This document shows, one piece after another, positions 1 to 7,996 of a DNA stretch of 38,209 bases. How positions within the stretch are numbered: the stretch's first letter is position 1; every line of letters begins with the position of its first letter. The translations under genes were made by a program, and so were the position numbers. The notes below the pieces were generated by a model, which ran no database searches, was not told where the DNA came from, and saw only the letters and a list, made by a program, of their open reading frames with translations. This stretch comes from Thioalkalivibrio sp. (GTDB lineage Bacteria; Pseudomonadota; Gammaproteobacteria; Ectothiorhodospirales; Ectothiorhodospiraceae). The DNA lies in contig NZ_REBW01000118.1 of assembly GCF_007692535.1 (NCBI RefSeq), positions 1-38,209 of the forward strand, read 5' to 3'.

Positions 1-62
1 GCGTGCTGCGGCTGCAGGCCGAGGTCCGGATGACCCGGTAACGCGAAAGTCACGGTCCAGTT

Positions 63-183
63 CTGTAGGTCGGGTTAGCGTAGCGTAACCCGACGTGCCG
101 GGGTGCCGGACGACGCTGCTTTGCGGCCATGGGTGGGCACGAGACCCGTCGGGTTACGCCCTTTGGGCTAACCCGACCTGCAG
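63..183. repeat. Composite REP-like inverted repeat (two nested hairpins)
   Basis: Two palindromic units share the arms GTCGGGTTA and TAACCCGAC. The first occupies 69-94 with an 8-base loop. The second occupies 148-177 and has an inner GCCC-TTT-GGGC stem. The outer flanks, 63-79 and 167-183, are also inverted copies of each other at 16 of 17 positions. The whole element is therefore an inverted pair of palindromes, the layout of a bacterial REP/BIME element. No REP-associated tyrosine transposase gene is in the window. It lies upstream of the PPi-PEPCK candidate and codes for nothing I can support. Confidence 0.75.
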
Positions 184-200
184 TTTGCGGCCTTTCATCG

Positions 201-354
201 TCAAGGGTGCCGCGCATCCAAGGTCATGATCGTTAGGCCGAAGACCCGCGGCTGCCCGGTTTCGACGCGGGTCCCGCCAACCGGCACCCCCAGGTGGCCC
301 CCTCCCCTGCCAGGCATCGCGCTTGAACTGAACGAGGGGGTCCGGCACCCTTGA
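201..354. repeat. 12-bp perfect inverted repeat bounding 154 bp
   Basis: TCAAGGGTGCCG at 201-212 is repeated in exact inverted form at 343-354. The interior is non-coding and GC-rich. The arms could be terminal repeats of a small non-autonomous element or a long-range stem in the leader of the downstream gene. A single 12-bp match in GC-rich DNA could also be chance. No target-site duplication is evident. Confidence 0.35.
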
Positions 355-360
355 GCCTCC

Positions 361-381
361 CCGCGGCGGCACACGCCGCGG
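361..381. terminator. GC-rich hairpin upstream of the PPi-PEPCK candidate
   Basis: CCGCGGCG (361-368) pairs perfectly with CGCCGCGG (374-381) around a 5-base loop. The hairpin lies about 80 bases before the ATG at 463. There is no T-run after it on the plus strand, so a strong intrinsic terminator is unlikely. It could be a leader structure, or a stop signal for transcription entering from the left edge. The remainder of 1-462 holds only the repeats described and no gene. Confidence 0.4.
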
Positions 382-462
382 ATTCCGGACCGAAATGGCG
401 CCTCGAACGCCAACGGTCGATAAAAACGACGTGACCCACAGGGCGCGCTGGAGGATGGCTTG

Positions 463-3400
463 ATGGATATCGAACGCATGCTCGGCCTGGGTACCCCCCC
501 GGCCGATCCCGAGGCGGAGCGCCTGAAGGTCCAGCTCTATATCAATCTGAAGCTCGCCTCGTCCGGCCAGCCGACCTTTCTGACCGGTGACATGGCCGAG
601 TTCCTGGGCACCGCGCAGGATCTGCTGAAGTCCTACCGCGAGAAGAACCGGTTGCTCTCGCATCATCACTGCCCGTCCGACCGGCGCATCCAGGACTTTC
701 TCAGGCGCTACCTGCAGGGCCTCGACATTGGTCCCGTTCCCTCGCTCCCGACACAGACATTCATTCTCGACCGGCACGGGGTCGCACGCGAGCTGTCGCT
801 GCCCATCGACGGGGACGAGTTTCACTCGGAGATCCTGTCCAGCTACCGAGTGCGCCAGGGCGTGCTGCACAATCCCGACAAGGACCGACGCACCACCGAG
901 GGCTCGTTCCACATCGCCGAGGGCGGACTGCCCATCCCCGGAGACAAGAAGGCCGTTCCCCGCGAGACCTTCGCCCACCTGCTGGGCCATGCGTTGAATC
1001 CGCCGCAGGATCTGCTGACCCTGCCGTTCACGATCAACGCGAAGCGGCCCGCGCGGATGTTCGTCTCCCTGCTCCTGCGGCCCACCGTCTGCCCCGAGAT
1101 TCCGCACCGCGAGGCGGAAAAGACGATGGAGATCCGCTTCTTCGCGCCCGGGAACCTGGTCAGCAACCTGGACTTCGTAGAGAGCATTTTCGGCAACGGC
1201 GGCAACCCCAACCTCCCCGAGTTCGACGCCGCCCTGGACGTCGAACACTGGACCGGGCACACCGGCTGCGTGATCCTCGCCCCGCACCTGATCCGTTGCA
1301 CCAAGAAGGAACTGGGCCTGCCCCGATGGGACGAGGCCAGCGAACGTCAGCGTCAGGAGGGGATGTGCTGGCGCGACGAAGGCGAACTGTACAACGAGGG
1401 CCAGGCCTTCAAGCTCACCGCGCGCGACGAGTCCGGCGTCATCGTGACCGTGATCGCCGACAACTACTTCGGCTACTGCAAGAAGGAGGTGAAGACCCAG
1501 ATCAGCTTCGCCGCCAACCTGTACGGCCTGGCCGAGGAGGAGCATGCCGGTGGCGCCCTCGCCTTCCGGCGCCGCAACCATGGCGAGGAGTACGGCGTCG
1601 ACAGCCGCACCCGCGAGGCGGGGTACAGCTTTGCCGAAATGGTCGAACGCTATGGGCCGATCATGGACGTGCGCCCCGAGGGCTATGCGGTGGACCGCCG
1701 CCATCCGGAGGTCGTGTACGTCCCCCAGGATCTGCGCATGGCCCTGAACGCCCAGACCATCACCTGGGACAAGGACGGTCAGACGCAGACCATCCGCCTG
1801 CAGCCCGGAAAGATCTACATGCAGCCCAACGGCTATCGGGTGGAAATGCTGAAACACCCCGGTGCCCCGTCCTGGCGGCTGGTGGGTACCGATCCCGAGG
1901 GAACCTTCTGTCACAAGCCCTGCACTGTCTCCGGCGGCGGCAAGAGCGAGATATCCAAGTCCATCGAAGATGCCGTGATCTTCGGACCGTTGTTCGTCGA
2001 CGACCTGCACAGGGATCTCGATCGCGTGCAGGAGATCTTCGACCGCGACTACAGCTCGCGCTTTCGCCCGGGGCTCGAACAGGAGGACCGCGATCCCGCC
2101 CGCAAGCCGCTGAGTCCCAAGCGGAGCCTGGGGTCGGTGATCAAGCTGCTGACACCCTCGAAGAGCTACACGGCCGAATTCAACCGGTGGCTCGAATCCA
2201 TCCCCCCGCGCATCCTGGCCCTGGTTTTCCTGATCAAGCGCTTCTACCGTCAGGAGTGGGGCAACGACTGGCGCCGGCATCTCTCGGTGGACGAGGTCGA
2301 TGGTGCACCCGGCCATGAGCTGAAGCTGCACGGCCGGCGCATCATCGCCACCTACCTGCGCCTTGGCTTCGATACCGAAGGCAAGTGGCGCACCTTCAAG
2401 GTCCGCCAGGATTACATACCGGCCGAGAAGGTACAGATGGAGGACGACATCAGCGCCAGCGTGGTCGTACCGGCAACCTGTCTGACCTCGGCACCCCCGG
2501 GGGACGGCGGCCGGCGCAGCCACAAGCTGGTCAAGAACTGCGAGTCCCGGCTATTCCAGCGGCCGGATGAGGCGATTCATCCCGGGTTCGATCGACAGAC
2601 CGAGTTCGACATCGCCCAGCAGGGCAGCTTCCTGGCCAATTACGAACCCCTTCGGGGCGACAGCCTCGCTGCCGTCACCGAGGACGTGCTGACGCTGTGC
2701 AACTTCACCGACCCGATGCGTGACCTCCTGCTCGAGGCTGGTCGCTCCGATGGCTACGTCGTCTCGTCGGCGCATCCGCGCCTGGTGGACGGCAAGCCCT
2801 CGAAGAATCCCCGGTACCTGCAGATCCGTCCCGATCTGGTCCGGCCGGAGCGGCGCTATGCCGCCGAGATGGGCGCGCGCTTCCACCGCAAGCTGCCGCT
2901 GGAGGAAACGCTGTGCCTGCCGGTGGACGCGGTGCTGACCGGCCGGCGCAACAACCCGCCGGAGCCCGGTATCCGGCCGCTGGCGGTGTATAACCCCATC
3001 CACTACCAGGAACTTCCCGAGCTGTTCATGGACTTCGTCTGCTCCCTGACCGGCAAGTCCCCGTCGACCACGGGGGCGGGCAGCGAGGGGGCACTGACCA
3101 AGGGCCCGTTCAACGCGCTGCGGCCGACGGCCGACCTGAACAACGCACTGGTGTCGTTCATCCTGACCGGCTATGCAGGCTTTTCGAGTTCCGCCGGCCA
3201 CATCGGCCCGCAGGTGCGCGTCGACCATGACGTCAGCCTGCTGATCCCGGAGATCTGGACCCGCCTGCACCGGCAGGAACGCGAGCCGGGCTTCCTGATC
3301 GAGAACGGCTACCTGGAGCCGCTGCACGACTTCGAACACCAGGGACGCAAGGTACTTGCCAGCCGGCTTGGCTACCGCATCACCGATCGCTTCGTCCACG

Positions 3401-3960
3401 ACTTCATGGGCAAGATCTTCGACAATCCCAGCGCGGTCTTCACGGATACGATCCTGCGCCCCGAGACCCAGGATCTGGCCGTCTTCGCAGACGGCGTCGG
3501 CAACATCGTCGAAGCCCAGCAGCGGGTGGCGCAACGTTACCTGGAGGACGGCTGCCTGGATGACGCCTGCCCGCCCCTGCAAGCCCTACTGCACATCATG
3601 GCCGAAGGGCACTTCCAGGGTCGTGACGTGCATCACCCCGACATCCGGGCCATGTTCACCCGCGACTACCTGCTGGGTTCGGACTGGTACCGGGAGCGCC
3701 TGGAAACCAAGCAGCGACGTGACAGCGCACTGTGGGAGCGCCATGTGGAGAGTCTGCAGGCATTCCTGCACATGGAGAGCCACGCCGACGAGGCCGAGCG
3801 CCTGGGCCTCAGCATGCGCCTCGACGCAGCACGGCGGAAACTCTCCGAGGTGCGGGGCGAGGACTACCTGAAGAGCCTGATCGGGACCATCGGCGCCGAC
3901 CCGCTCCGTCCCACACGCTGCGGCGTCGAGCTGCCGGTACCGCAGCGCAAGGTCGCCTGA
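463..3960 (+). CDS. Probable PPi-dependent phosphoenolpyruvate carboxykinase
   Basis: A 1165-residue cytosolic protein with no signal peptide or membrane segment. Its length and several blocks match my recollection of the PPi-type PEP carboxykinases described in Entamoeba and Propionibacterium, which interconvert PEP, CO2 and phosphate with oxaloacetate and pyrophosphate. Visible blocks are EGGLPIPGDKKAVP near the N-terminus, GHTGCVILAPH, KKEVKTQISFAANLYG, a P-loop-like SGGGKS at residues 490-495, and FVDD about 20 residues later. The last two resemble the kinase-1a and kinase-2 motifs of ATP- and GTP-type PEPCKs. ATP- and GTP-type enzymes are only about 530-620 residues. ATG 463 is chosen over the adjoining TTG at 460 because GGAGG at 450-454 is 8 bases away. 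The family call is from memory of motifs, not a search; the reading frame itself is secure. Confidence 0.65.
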   Translation: MDIERMLGLGTPPADPEAERLKVQLYINLKLASSGQPTFLTGDMAEFLGTAQDLLKSYREKNRLLSHHHCPSDRRIQDFLRRYLQGLDIGPVPSLPTQTFILDRHGVARELSLPIDGDEFHSEILSSYRVRQGVLHNPDKDRRTTEGSFHIAEGGLPIPGDKKAVPRETFAHLLGHALNPPQDLLTLPFTINAKRPARMFVSLLLRPTVCPEIPHREAEKTMEIRFFAPGNLVSNLDFVESIFGNGGNPNLPEFDAALDVEHWTGHTGCVILAPHLIRCTKKELGLPRWDEASERQRQEGMCWRDEGELYNEGQAFKLTARDESGVIVTVIADNYFGYCKKEVKTQISFAANLYGLAEEEHAGGALAFRRRNHGEEYGVDSRTREAGYSFAEMVERYGPIMDVRPEGYAVDRRHPEVVYVPQDLRMALNAQTITWDKDGQTQTIRLQPGKIYMQPNGYRVEMLKHPGAPSWRLVGTDPEGTFCHKPCTVSGGGKSEISKSIEDAVIFGPLFVDDLHRDLDRVQEIFDRDYSSRFRPGLEQEDRDPARKPLSPKRSLGSVIKLLTPSKSYTAEFNRWLESIPPRILALVFLIKRFYRQEWGNDWRRHLSVDEVDGAPGHELKLHGRRIIATYLRLGFDTEGKWRTFKVRQDYIPAEKVQMEDDISASVVVPATCLTSAPPGDGGRRSHKLVKNCESRLFQRPDEAIHPGFDRQTEFDIAQQGSFLANYEPLRGDSLAAVTEDVLTLCNFTDPMRDLLLEAGRSDGYVVSSAHPRLVDGKPSKNPRYLQIRPDLVRPERRYAAEMGARFHRKLPLEETLCLPVDAVLTGRRNNPPEPGIRPLAVYNPIHYQELPELFMDFVCSLTGKSPSTTGAGSEGALTKGPFNALRPTADLNNALVSFILTGYAGFSSSAGHIGPQVRVDHDVSLLIPEIWTRLHRQEREPGFLIENGYLEPLHDFEHQGRKVLASRLGYRITDRFVHDFMGKIFDNPSAVFTDTILRPETQDLAVFADGVGNIVEAQQRVAQRYLEDGCLDDACPPLQALLHIMAEGHFQGRDVHHPDIRAMFTRDYLLGSDWYRERLETKQRRDSALWERHVESLQAFLHMESHADEAERLGLSMRLDAARRKLSEVRGEDYLKSLIGTIGADPLRPTRCGVELPVPQRKVA

Positions 3961-3993
3961 GCGCGTCGGGACCGCACGCGCACGCAAGAGAGG

Positions 3994-4023
3994 CTGTACC
4001 GGCCCGCATGCGGGCCGGTACAG
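3994..4023. terminator. Perfect 30-bp palindrome between convergent genes
   Basis: CTGTACCGGCCCGCA is followed immediately by its exact reverse complement, giving a loopless 15-bp dyad. It sits between the stop of the PEPCK candidate (3960) and the stop of the leftward DsrC-like gene (4027). That position is typical of a bidirectional terminator. There is no T-tract on either side, so it may work through RNA folding with Rho, or be a protein-binding site. Confidence 0.6.
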
Positions 4024-4026
4024 GGA

Positions 4027-4398
4027 TCAGGATACGCTGCCGAAGCTCTGGCTCGACGCCTCGGGGGGCGGCTGGAGACCGGCCAGGCGACAGCCCTGCG
4101 CAACCGGACCGCCGGGCATGAGTTCGTAGAGGTACTTACGCCCCCCGGCAGCATGAAAGTGTTCCTCCAGCGCATCGTGCAATTCCCGCATATTGATGCG
4201 CGGGGAGTCCTTGTGGCGATGGAAGAACTCCTGCAGGGCACGGACGAGTTCCCAGTGCTCCGAGGTCAGTTCGAGCCCCTCCTCGCTGGCGACACGCTCC
4301 GCGTCCTCGCGGCTCCAGTCAAACGGGGCATGGGGAAACTCGGGATCGCGTTGGATCGCCCCCGGATTGAGGACTTCTTGCATCAGATCTTCAGCCAT
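4027..4398 (-). CDS. DsrC/TusE-family sulfur carrier-like protein with atypical C-terminus
   Basis: A 123-residue protein of the DsrC/TusE family, small cytosolic proteins that carry sulfur on C-terminal cysteines in tRNA thiolation or dissimilatory sulfur metabolism. The family core is clear: a W at the start of the helical region (HWELVRALQEFF), INMRELHDALEEHF, and the signature KYLYELMPGGPVAQGC. Cys103 matches the upstream cysteine (CysB) of the DsrC CX10C arm. The position of the usual penultimate CysA is Ala114, and the chain then continues for nine residues ending SFGSVS. GGAGGG stands 8 bases before the ATG. No other dsr or tus genes adjoin it. It is unlikely to form the usual CysA-CysB disulfide and may be regulatory or degenerate. 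Confidence 0.85.
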   Translation of the reverse strand: MAEDLMQEVLNPGAIQRDPEFPHAPFDWSREDAERVASEEGLELTSEHWELVRALQEFFHRHKDSPRINMRELHDALEEHFHAAGGRKYLYELMPGGPVAQGCRLAGLQPPPEASSQSFGSVS

Positions 4399-4449
4399 TA
4401 TGGGTGCCCTCCTTCAGGCAAGTCGTTTGCGTGGAGACTCTCCATCATG

Positions 4450-4455
4450 AGTATA
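4450..4455 (-). promoter_or_regulatory. Candidate -10 box for the DsrC-like gene
   Basis: On the minus strand this reads TATACT, matching five of six positions of the sigma-70 -10 consensus. It lies 52 bases before the ATG at 4398. No good -35 box is found at 17 bases, so this is tentative. The rest of the 4399-4522 gap shows nothing else. Confidence 0.35.
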
Positions 4456-4522
4456 GACAGCCACCGATCAATGCCCGAATCCACGCCGGCCGCGCTCCTT
4501 CATCGCGGCAGGCAGGGACGCG

Positions 4523-4972
4523 TCAGTAGAGGAAATCCGGGAGATAGGATCGGAGGCCCTCCGGGTCCTCGATCTTGACGACGTTCTTGGCCACTTCCGC
4601 CCTGACGGTTTGGGCGACATGGCGATCCATGACGTCGCGCAGCGCACCGAGGAAGGATGGCGATGCGACGATCACCAGATGCTTGAACACGCCTTCGTGA
4701 TGGGCGGACTTCAGCCGCTCGGCAACCATGCGTGCGAAACGATCGCGCTCATGGTGAGCCGGATCCGTGGTCTCATCGAAGGCGTGGCGGGCGTCACCCT
4801 GGGCACTGGCCCAGCCCCGCCCCGGTCGATCGGAAACCAGATCCTGATTCTGAGCACGGGATTCGCTGTGCGACAGCGCCTCCACGTCCGTGATTCCATG
4901 GCAGGCGCGACCTTCGCAGCGCAGGATGCGCGCTCGGGCGGCGTCGGCAACCACAATCCAGACAGTGTCCAT
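4523..4972 (-). CDS. Host-attachment family protein (eRF1/VLRF1-like fold)
   Basis: A 149-residue protein matching the family annotated 'required for attachment to host cells'. The N-terminus MDTVWIVVADAARARILRCE is the usual opening (W-I-V-V-A-D-x-A-R-A-R-I). The middle contains a charged, variable stretch (residues ~30-75). The C-terminal half has KHLVIVASPSFLGALRD and a final LPDFLY. The family name derives from Agrobacterium work; in free-living bacteria the role is unknown and a stress or ribosome-related function has been suggested from the fold. GGAGG is 6 bases upstream of the ATG. It sits alone between the DsrC-like gene and the rhomboid gene, with gaps of more than 100 bases on both sides. 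Confidence 0.8.
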   Translation of the reverse strand: MDTVWIVVADAARARILRCEGRACHGITDVEALSHSESRAQNQDLVSDRPGRGWASAQGDARHAFDETTDPAHHERDRFARMVAERLKSAHHEGVFKHLVIVASPSFLGALRDVMDRHVAQTVRAEVAKNVVKIEDPEGLRSYLPDFLY

Positions 4973-5151
4973 TCAAATCCTCCATGTGAAAAACAATGGA
5001 TGCCCTTGCGGGCCTGGCGGGTCGAACAAGGGTCGCCGGGACGACAGGCACCGGCTGATTCCTCTCGCTTGCCCCTCTCTAGAGTGTAGATGTTCGGGCG
5101 CGGACTCGGGCGATCATCAGAACGACCCGATCCCGTCGCCGAAGCCCTGTC

Positions 5152-5835
5152 TCACCACCGCAAGACCCGCCTGCGCGGCCGGATCGGCAGCCGCCCACGC
5201 CAGTACTGGATCAGCAGGAACCCGAACAACATCCCGCCCAGATGCGCGAAGTGCGCCACCCCGGCGATCGTGCCGGTGATCCCCGCGAACAACTCGAAGG
5301 CGCCGTAGCCGATCACGAAGTATTTCGCCTTGATCGGAATGGGCAGGAGGATGAAGATCAGACGCTGGTTCGGAAACATCATGCCGAAGGCAAGCAGGAT
5401 GCCGAACACGCCACCGGAGGCGCCAATGGTCGGATAGATTTCCGCGTTCAGCACGCCGTACGAGGCCACCACGAGCTGGATCAGGCCAGCGCCGACGACG
5501 CAGACGAAGAAATAGATCGCGAACAGGCGGGATCCCCAGGCATTCTCCAATTGCACGCCCAGCATCCACATCGCGAACAGGTTCAGGAACAGGTGCAGCA
5601 GGCCGCCATGCAGGAAGCCATAGCTGACCAGTTGCCAGATCTGGAACTGGGGCACCCAGACCATCTCACCGTTCTGCTCGATGACGTCGGGGGTACCAAC
5701 CGGCCAAAGCGCGAAGTTGACCAGCAGGGGTTCAAAGGCAAAGAGTTGCAGGATGAACACGAGGCCGTTTGCGATCAGCAGAAAGCTGATCACCGGCGGA
5801 AACAGAACGGGGCGCGGTTCGAACGGTTCGTTCAT
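5152..5835 (-). CDS. Rhomboid-family intramembrane serine protease
   Basis: A 227-residue inner-membrane protein with about six hydrophobic segments. Rhomboid features appear in order: HGGLLHLFLNLFAMWMLG (the HxxxN segment of TM2), GASGGVFG with the catalytic serine, and AHFAHLGGMLFG with the catalytic histidine. The protease cleaves transmembrane substrates within the bilayer; the substrate cannot be read from the sequence. The open frame extends 54 codons further upstream, but that stretch lacks membrane or conserved character and runs into the intergenic region. ATG 5835 (MNEPFEPRP) gives a normal family N-terminus. The C-terminus ends in a basic tail (RPRRR), expected to be cytoplasmic. 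Confidence 0.92.
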   Translation of the reverse strand: MNEPFEPRPVLFPPVISFLLIANGLVFILQLFAFEPLLVNFALWPVGTPDVIEQNGEMVWVPQFQIWQLVSYGFLHGGLLHLFLNLFAMWMLGVQLENAWGSRLFAIYFFVCVVGAGLIQLVVASYGVLNAEIYPTIGASGGVFGILLAFGMMFPNQRLIFILLPIPIKAKYFVIGYGAFELFAGITGTIAGVAHFAHLGGMLFGFLLIQYWRGRLPIRPRRRVLRW

Positions 5836-5951
5836 GGACAGGAGCCCTCGGGAGGCGGTTGCGGGAGCGAACGGGACTGGCTGCGCCGCGCGAGTCTTGC
5901 GTCCGGCGGCTGATCGACTCTGGCTGCCGGCGGTTGAAAGCGGCTGGCCCG

Positions 5952-6659
5952 TTAGTTCACTGGCAGGCGGGTCCGAAGTTCGTCCCGATCGAACCACCAG
6001 TGCTCGCCAACGATCGCATCGAGCATCCGGCCCAGTCGCTTCAGAAGGGTATCGGTATTGTTGAGCTCGTACATCTCGATCCAGGTGTCCAGCGTTTCCT
6101 GATCCTCGATTCCGCGGTGCCGCCGTGCGACCCTGGCGATGATCTGCGTGGTCAGGAACATCAGGCTGTCGCGCTCCCTGCCCTCCGTGCGCAAACCGGC
6201 AATGTAATGCGCCATCATCGCGGCGACGGCGGCACCGTCCGCCTGCTCCGGCGTCTCATCCACGATGTGACCCAGCATGGCCACCGTGGTCTGCGCCTTG
6301 ACCGGGTAAGTCACACTCAGCCACACCCCCTGGCCCAGGGCAAGAATGGAATCTTCCTGCTCGGCCCGATACAGCACGTCGCAGGCCTCGACGGCCTCCT
6401 GCCAGTCGCCCGCGGCAACCAGCGGCTCCACCAGTGGACGTACGGTCTCCCAGGCCTCTTTCCCCCGCTCCAGGCCGATCAGGGCTTCGCCCATGTCCAG
6501 CAGCACATGGGCGCGATGCACGAGACCGGCGCTTTCGGGCAGCGCTGCCAGATGGGCCCGGTGCTCTGCGAGCTGCTGCTCCAGCACCGCCCGGCTCTCG
6601 GGACCGATGCTGCCGGAAAGGAAGCTCTCGGGACTGGATTGTGGGGTACGGTCTGCCAT
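5952..6659 (-). CDS. Conserved-looking helical protein of unknown function
   Basis: A 235-residue soluble protein I do not recognise. It is almost entirely predicted helix, with alanine- and leucine-rich amphipathic stretches (LVHRAHVLLDMGEALIGLER, WQEAVEACDVLYRAEQ) that look like TPR-type helical hairpins. The C-terminal part is rich in conserved-looking aromatic and charged residues (YELNNTDTLLKRLG, GEHWWFDRDEL). There is no signal peptide, metal motif or catalytic signature. The start at 6659 (MADRTPQSS) has AGGCAGG 8 bases upstream and is preferred to the longer frame. It lies 66 bases downstream of pcm in the same direction and could be cotranscribed with it. Confidence 0.7.
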   Translation of the reverse strand: MADRTPQSSPESFLSGSIGPESRAVLEQQLAEHRAHLAALPESAGLVHRAHVLLDMGEALIGLERGKEAWETVRPLVEPLVAAGDWQEAVEACDVLYRAEQEDSILALGQGVWLSVTYPVKAQTTVAMLGHIVDETPEQADGAAVAAMMAHYIAGLRTEGRERDSLMFLTTQIIARVARRHRGIEDQETLDTWIEMYELNNTDTLLKRLGRMLDAIVGEHWWFDRDELRTRLPVN

Positions 6660-6725
6660 AGGAAAGGCCTGCCTGATTCTCGAGCGAGCCTGCTTTGTAC
6701 CGAAGCGGCCCGGGCTTGGCAATAT

Positions 6726-7421
6726 TCAGTGGTGGCCGTGCCCGCCGTCGCCACCGATCAAGGGGACAAAGATCACCGACAGCGCCCTGCGCTTCTTCAG
6801 ACTGCCGTCTTCCTGCTTGACCGCGACGAACAGGTCCTGCCCCGTCCACTGCGCGTCTACCGGAATCACGAGCCGACCCCCGGTTCGGAGCTGTTCCACG
6901 AGTGCCGGGGGAACTTCATCTGCGCCCGCGGTCACGATGATGGCATCGAACGGCGCGGCCTCGGGCCAGCCGTCCCGGCCATTGCCCGCGCGCACGTGAA
7001 CATTGTGGTAACCCAGGCGCTCCAGGACGGCCGATGCGGTCTCGGCCAGTTCCGGCACCACTTCGATACTGAAGACCTCGCCGGCCAGCTCCGCCAGGAT
7101 CGCGGCCTGGTAACCCGAGCCGGTACCGATCTCCAGGACCCGGCTGTCCGGCGTGAGCTCCAGCAGCTGCGTCATCAGGGCGACAACGAAGGGTTGCGAG
7201 ATGGTCTGGCCCTGCCCGATCGGCAGCGCCCGGTTCTCCCAGGCGCTGCGGGCCGCCGCACCGGGAACAAATTCATTCCTGGGCACCCTGCGTAACGCCT
7301 CGACCAGGCGCGGATCCGGCGCACTGACCCCGGTCGTGTGCGCGGTCTCGCGAAAATCCCTCAGGACGTCGTGGATCAAAGCCTCGACCCGGCGTTCATC
7401 CTCGTCGCTCATGTCTGCCAT
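6726..7421 (-). CDS. pcm: Protein-L-isoaspartate O-methyltransferase
   Basis: Methylates isoaspartyl residues in damaged proteins using S-adenosylmethionine, starting their repair. The family signatures are present: VPRNEFVP, the IGQGQTISQPFVVALMTQLL segment, SAM motif I VLEIGTGSGYQAAILA, and the DAIIVTAGADEVPPAL loop. The length (231 residues) is close to the usual 210-220. Two starts are possible: ATG 7421 (MADMSDEDER, GGAG 8 bases upstream) and ATG 7412 (MSDEDER, GGGGAG 9 bases upstream). An oddity is the C-terminal tail GGDGGHGHH, a short His-rich end not typical of this enzyme. The protein is cytosolic. Confidence 0.93.
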   Translation of the reverse strand: MADMSDEDERRVEALIHDVLRDFRETAHTTGVSAPDPRLVEALRRVPRNEFVPGAAARSAWENRALPIGQGQTISQPFVVALMTQLLELTPDSRVLEIGTGSGYQAAILAELAGEVFSIEVVPELAETASAVLERLGYHNVHVRAGNGRDGWPEAAPFDAIIVTAGADEVPPALVEQLRTGGRLVIPVDAQWTGQDLFVAVKQEDGSLKKRRALSVIFVPLIGGDGGHGHH

Positions 7422-7477
7422 CTCCCCTGCTCCACCGCTTGCCCGCGCCGCTGCAGGCAAGCGCATTCAGGCTTCGC

Positions 7478-7906
7478 TCAGCTGGCGATGTAGAGCTCCA
7501 GCTGAGAAATGATGAATTGCTGTTCATCGATGATGGACTTGACCAGGTCCCCGATCGAAACCATACCGACCAGATGTCCGTCCTGCAGCACAGGCAGGTG
7601 GCGCACCCGCTTGTCCGTCATCAGGGCCATGCATTCCTCCACGGTCCGCGTGGGGCTCACGCAGGGCACCCGGGACATCATGATGTCCCGCACCCGGGTG
7701 TCGCTCGAACGGCGATCGAGCAGGATCACCTTGCGGGCATAGTCACGCTCGGAGATCAGGCCGACCAGCCGCTCCCCGTCCACTACGGGCAAGGCGCCGA
7801 TCTCCTGTTCCGCCATCAGACGCAGGGCGTCCAATACGCTGTGATCAGGACCGATCCGGTACAGATCGTGTCCTTTTTCATTCAGGATTTCCTGGACGGT
7901 CTTCAT
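7478..7906 (-). CDS. Two-CBS-domain protein
   Basis: A 142-residue stand-alone pair of CBS domains. The first covers about residues 8-65 (ALRLMAEQEIGALPVVDGERLVGLISERDYARKV) and the second about 72-130 (MSRVPCVSPTRTVEECMALM, RHLPVLQDGHLVGMVSIGDL). Such pairs bind adenine nucleotides or S-adenosylmethionine and usually act as sensors or regulators. The partner is unknown. GGAGG precedes the ATG by 7 bases. It lies 56 bases upstream of pcm on the same strand, so cotranscription is likely. Confidence 0.92.
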   Translation of the reverse strand: MKTVQEILNEKGHDLYRIGPDHSVLDALRLMAEQEIGALPVVDGERLVGLISERDYARKVILLDRRSSDTRVRDIMMSRVPCVSPTRTVEECMALMTDKRVRHLPVLQDGHLVGMVSIGDLVKSIIDEQQFIISQLELYIAS

Positions 7907-7996
7907 CGGCGGTCCTCCCGCTTTCCTGTGCGTTACCCCTCAGTCTAGTCGTGATTTTCGCGAATGGGGCTTCGGGCGCCCGGGCCATCCACGCCT

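Noticed and set aside
154-2523. 789-codon minus-strand open frame
   Set aside because: It is antisense to the PPi-PEPCK candidate. High GC at third positions suppresses stops, and the translation is low-complexity with no domain.
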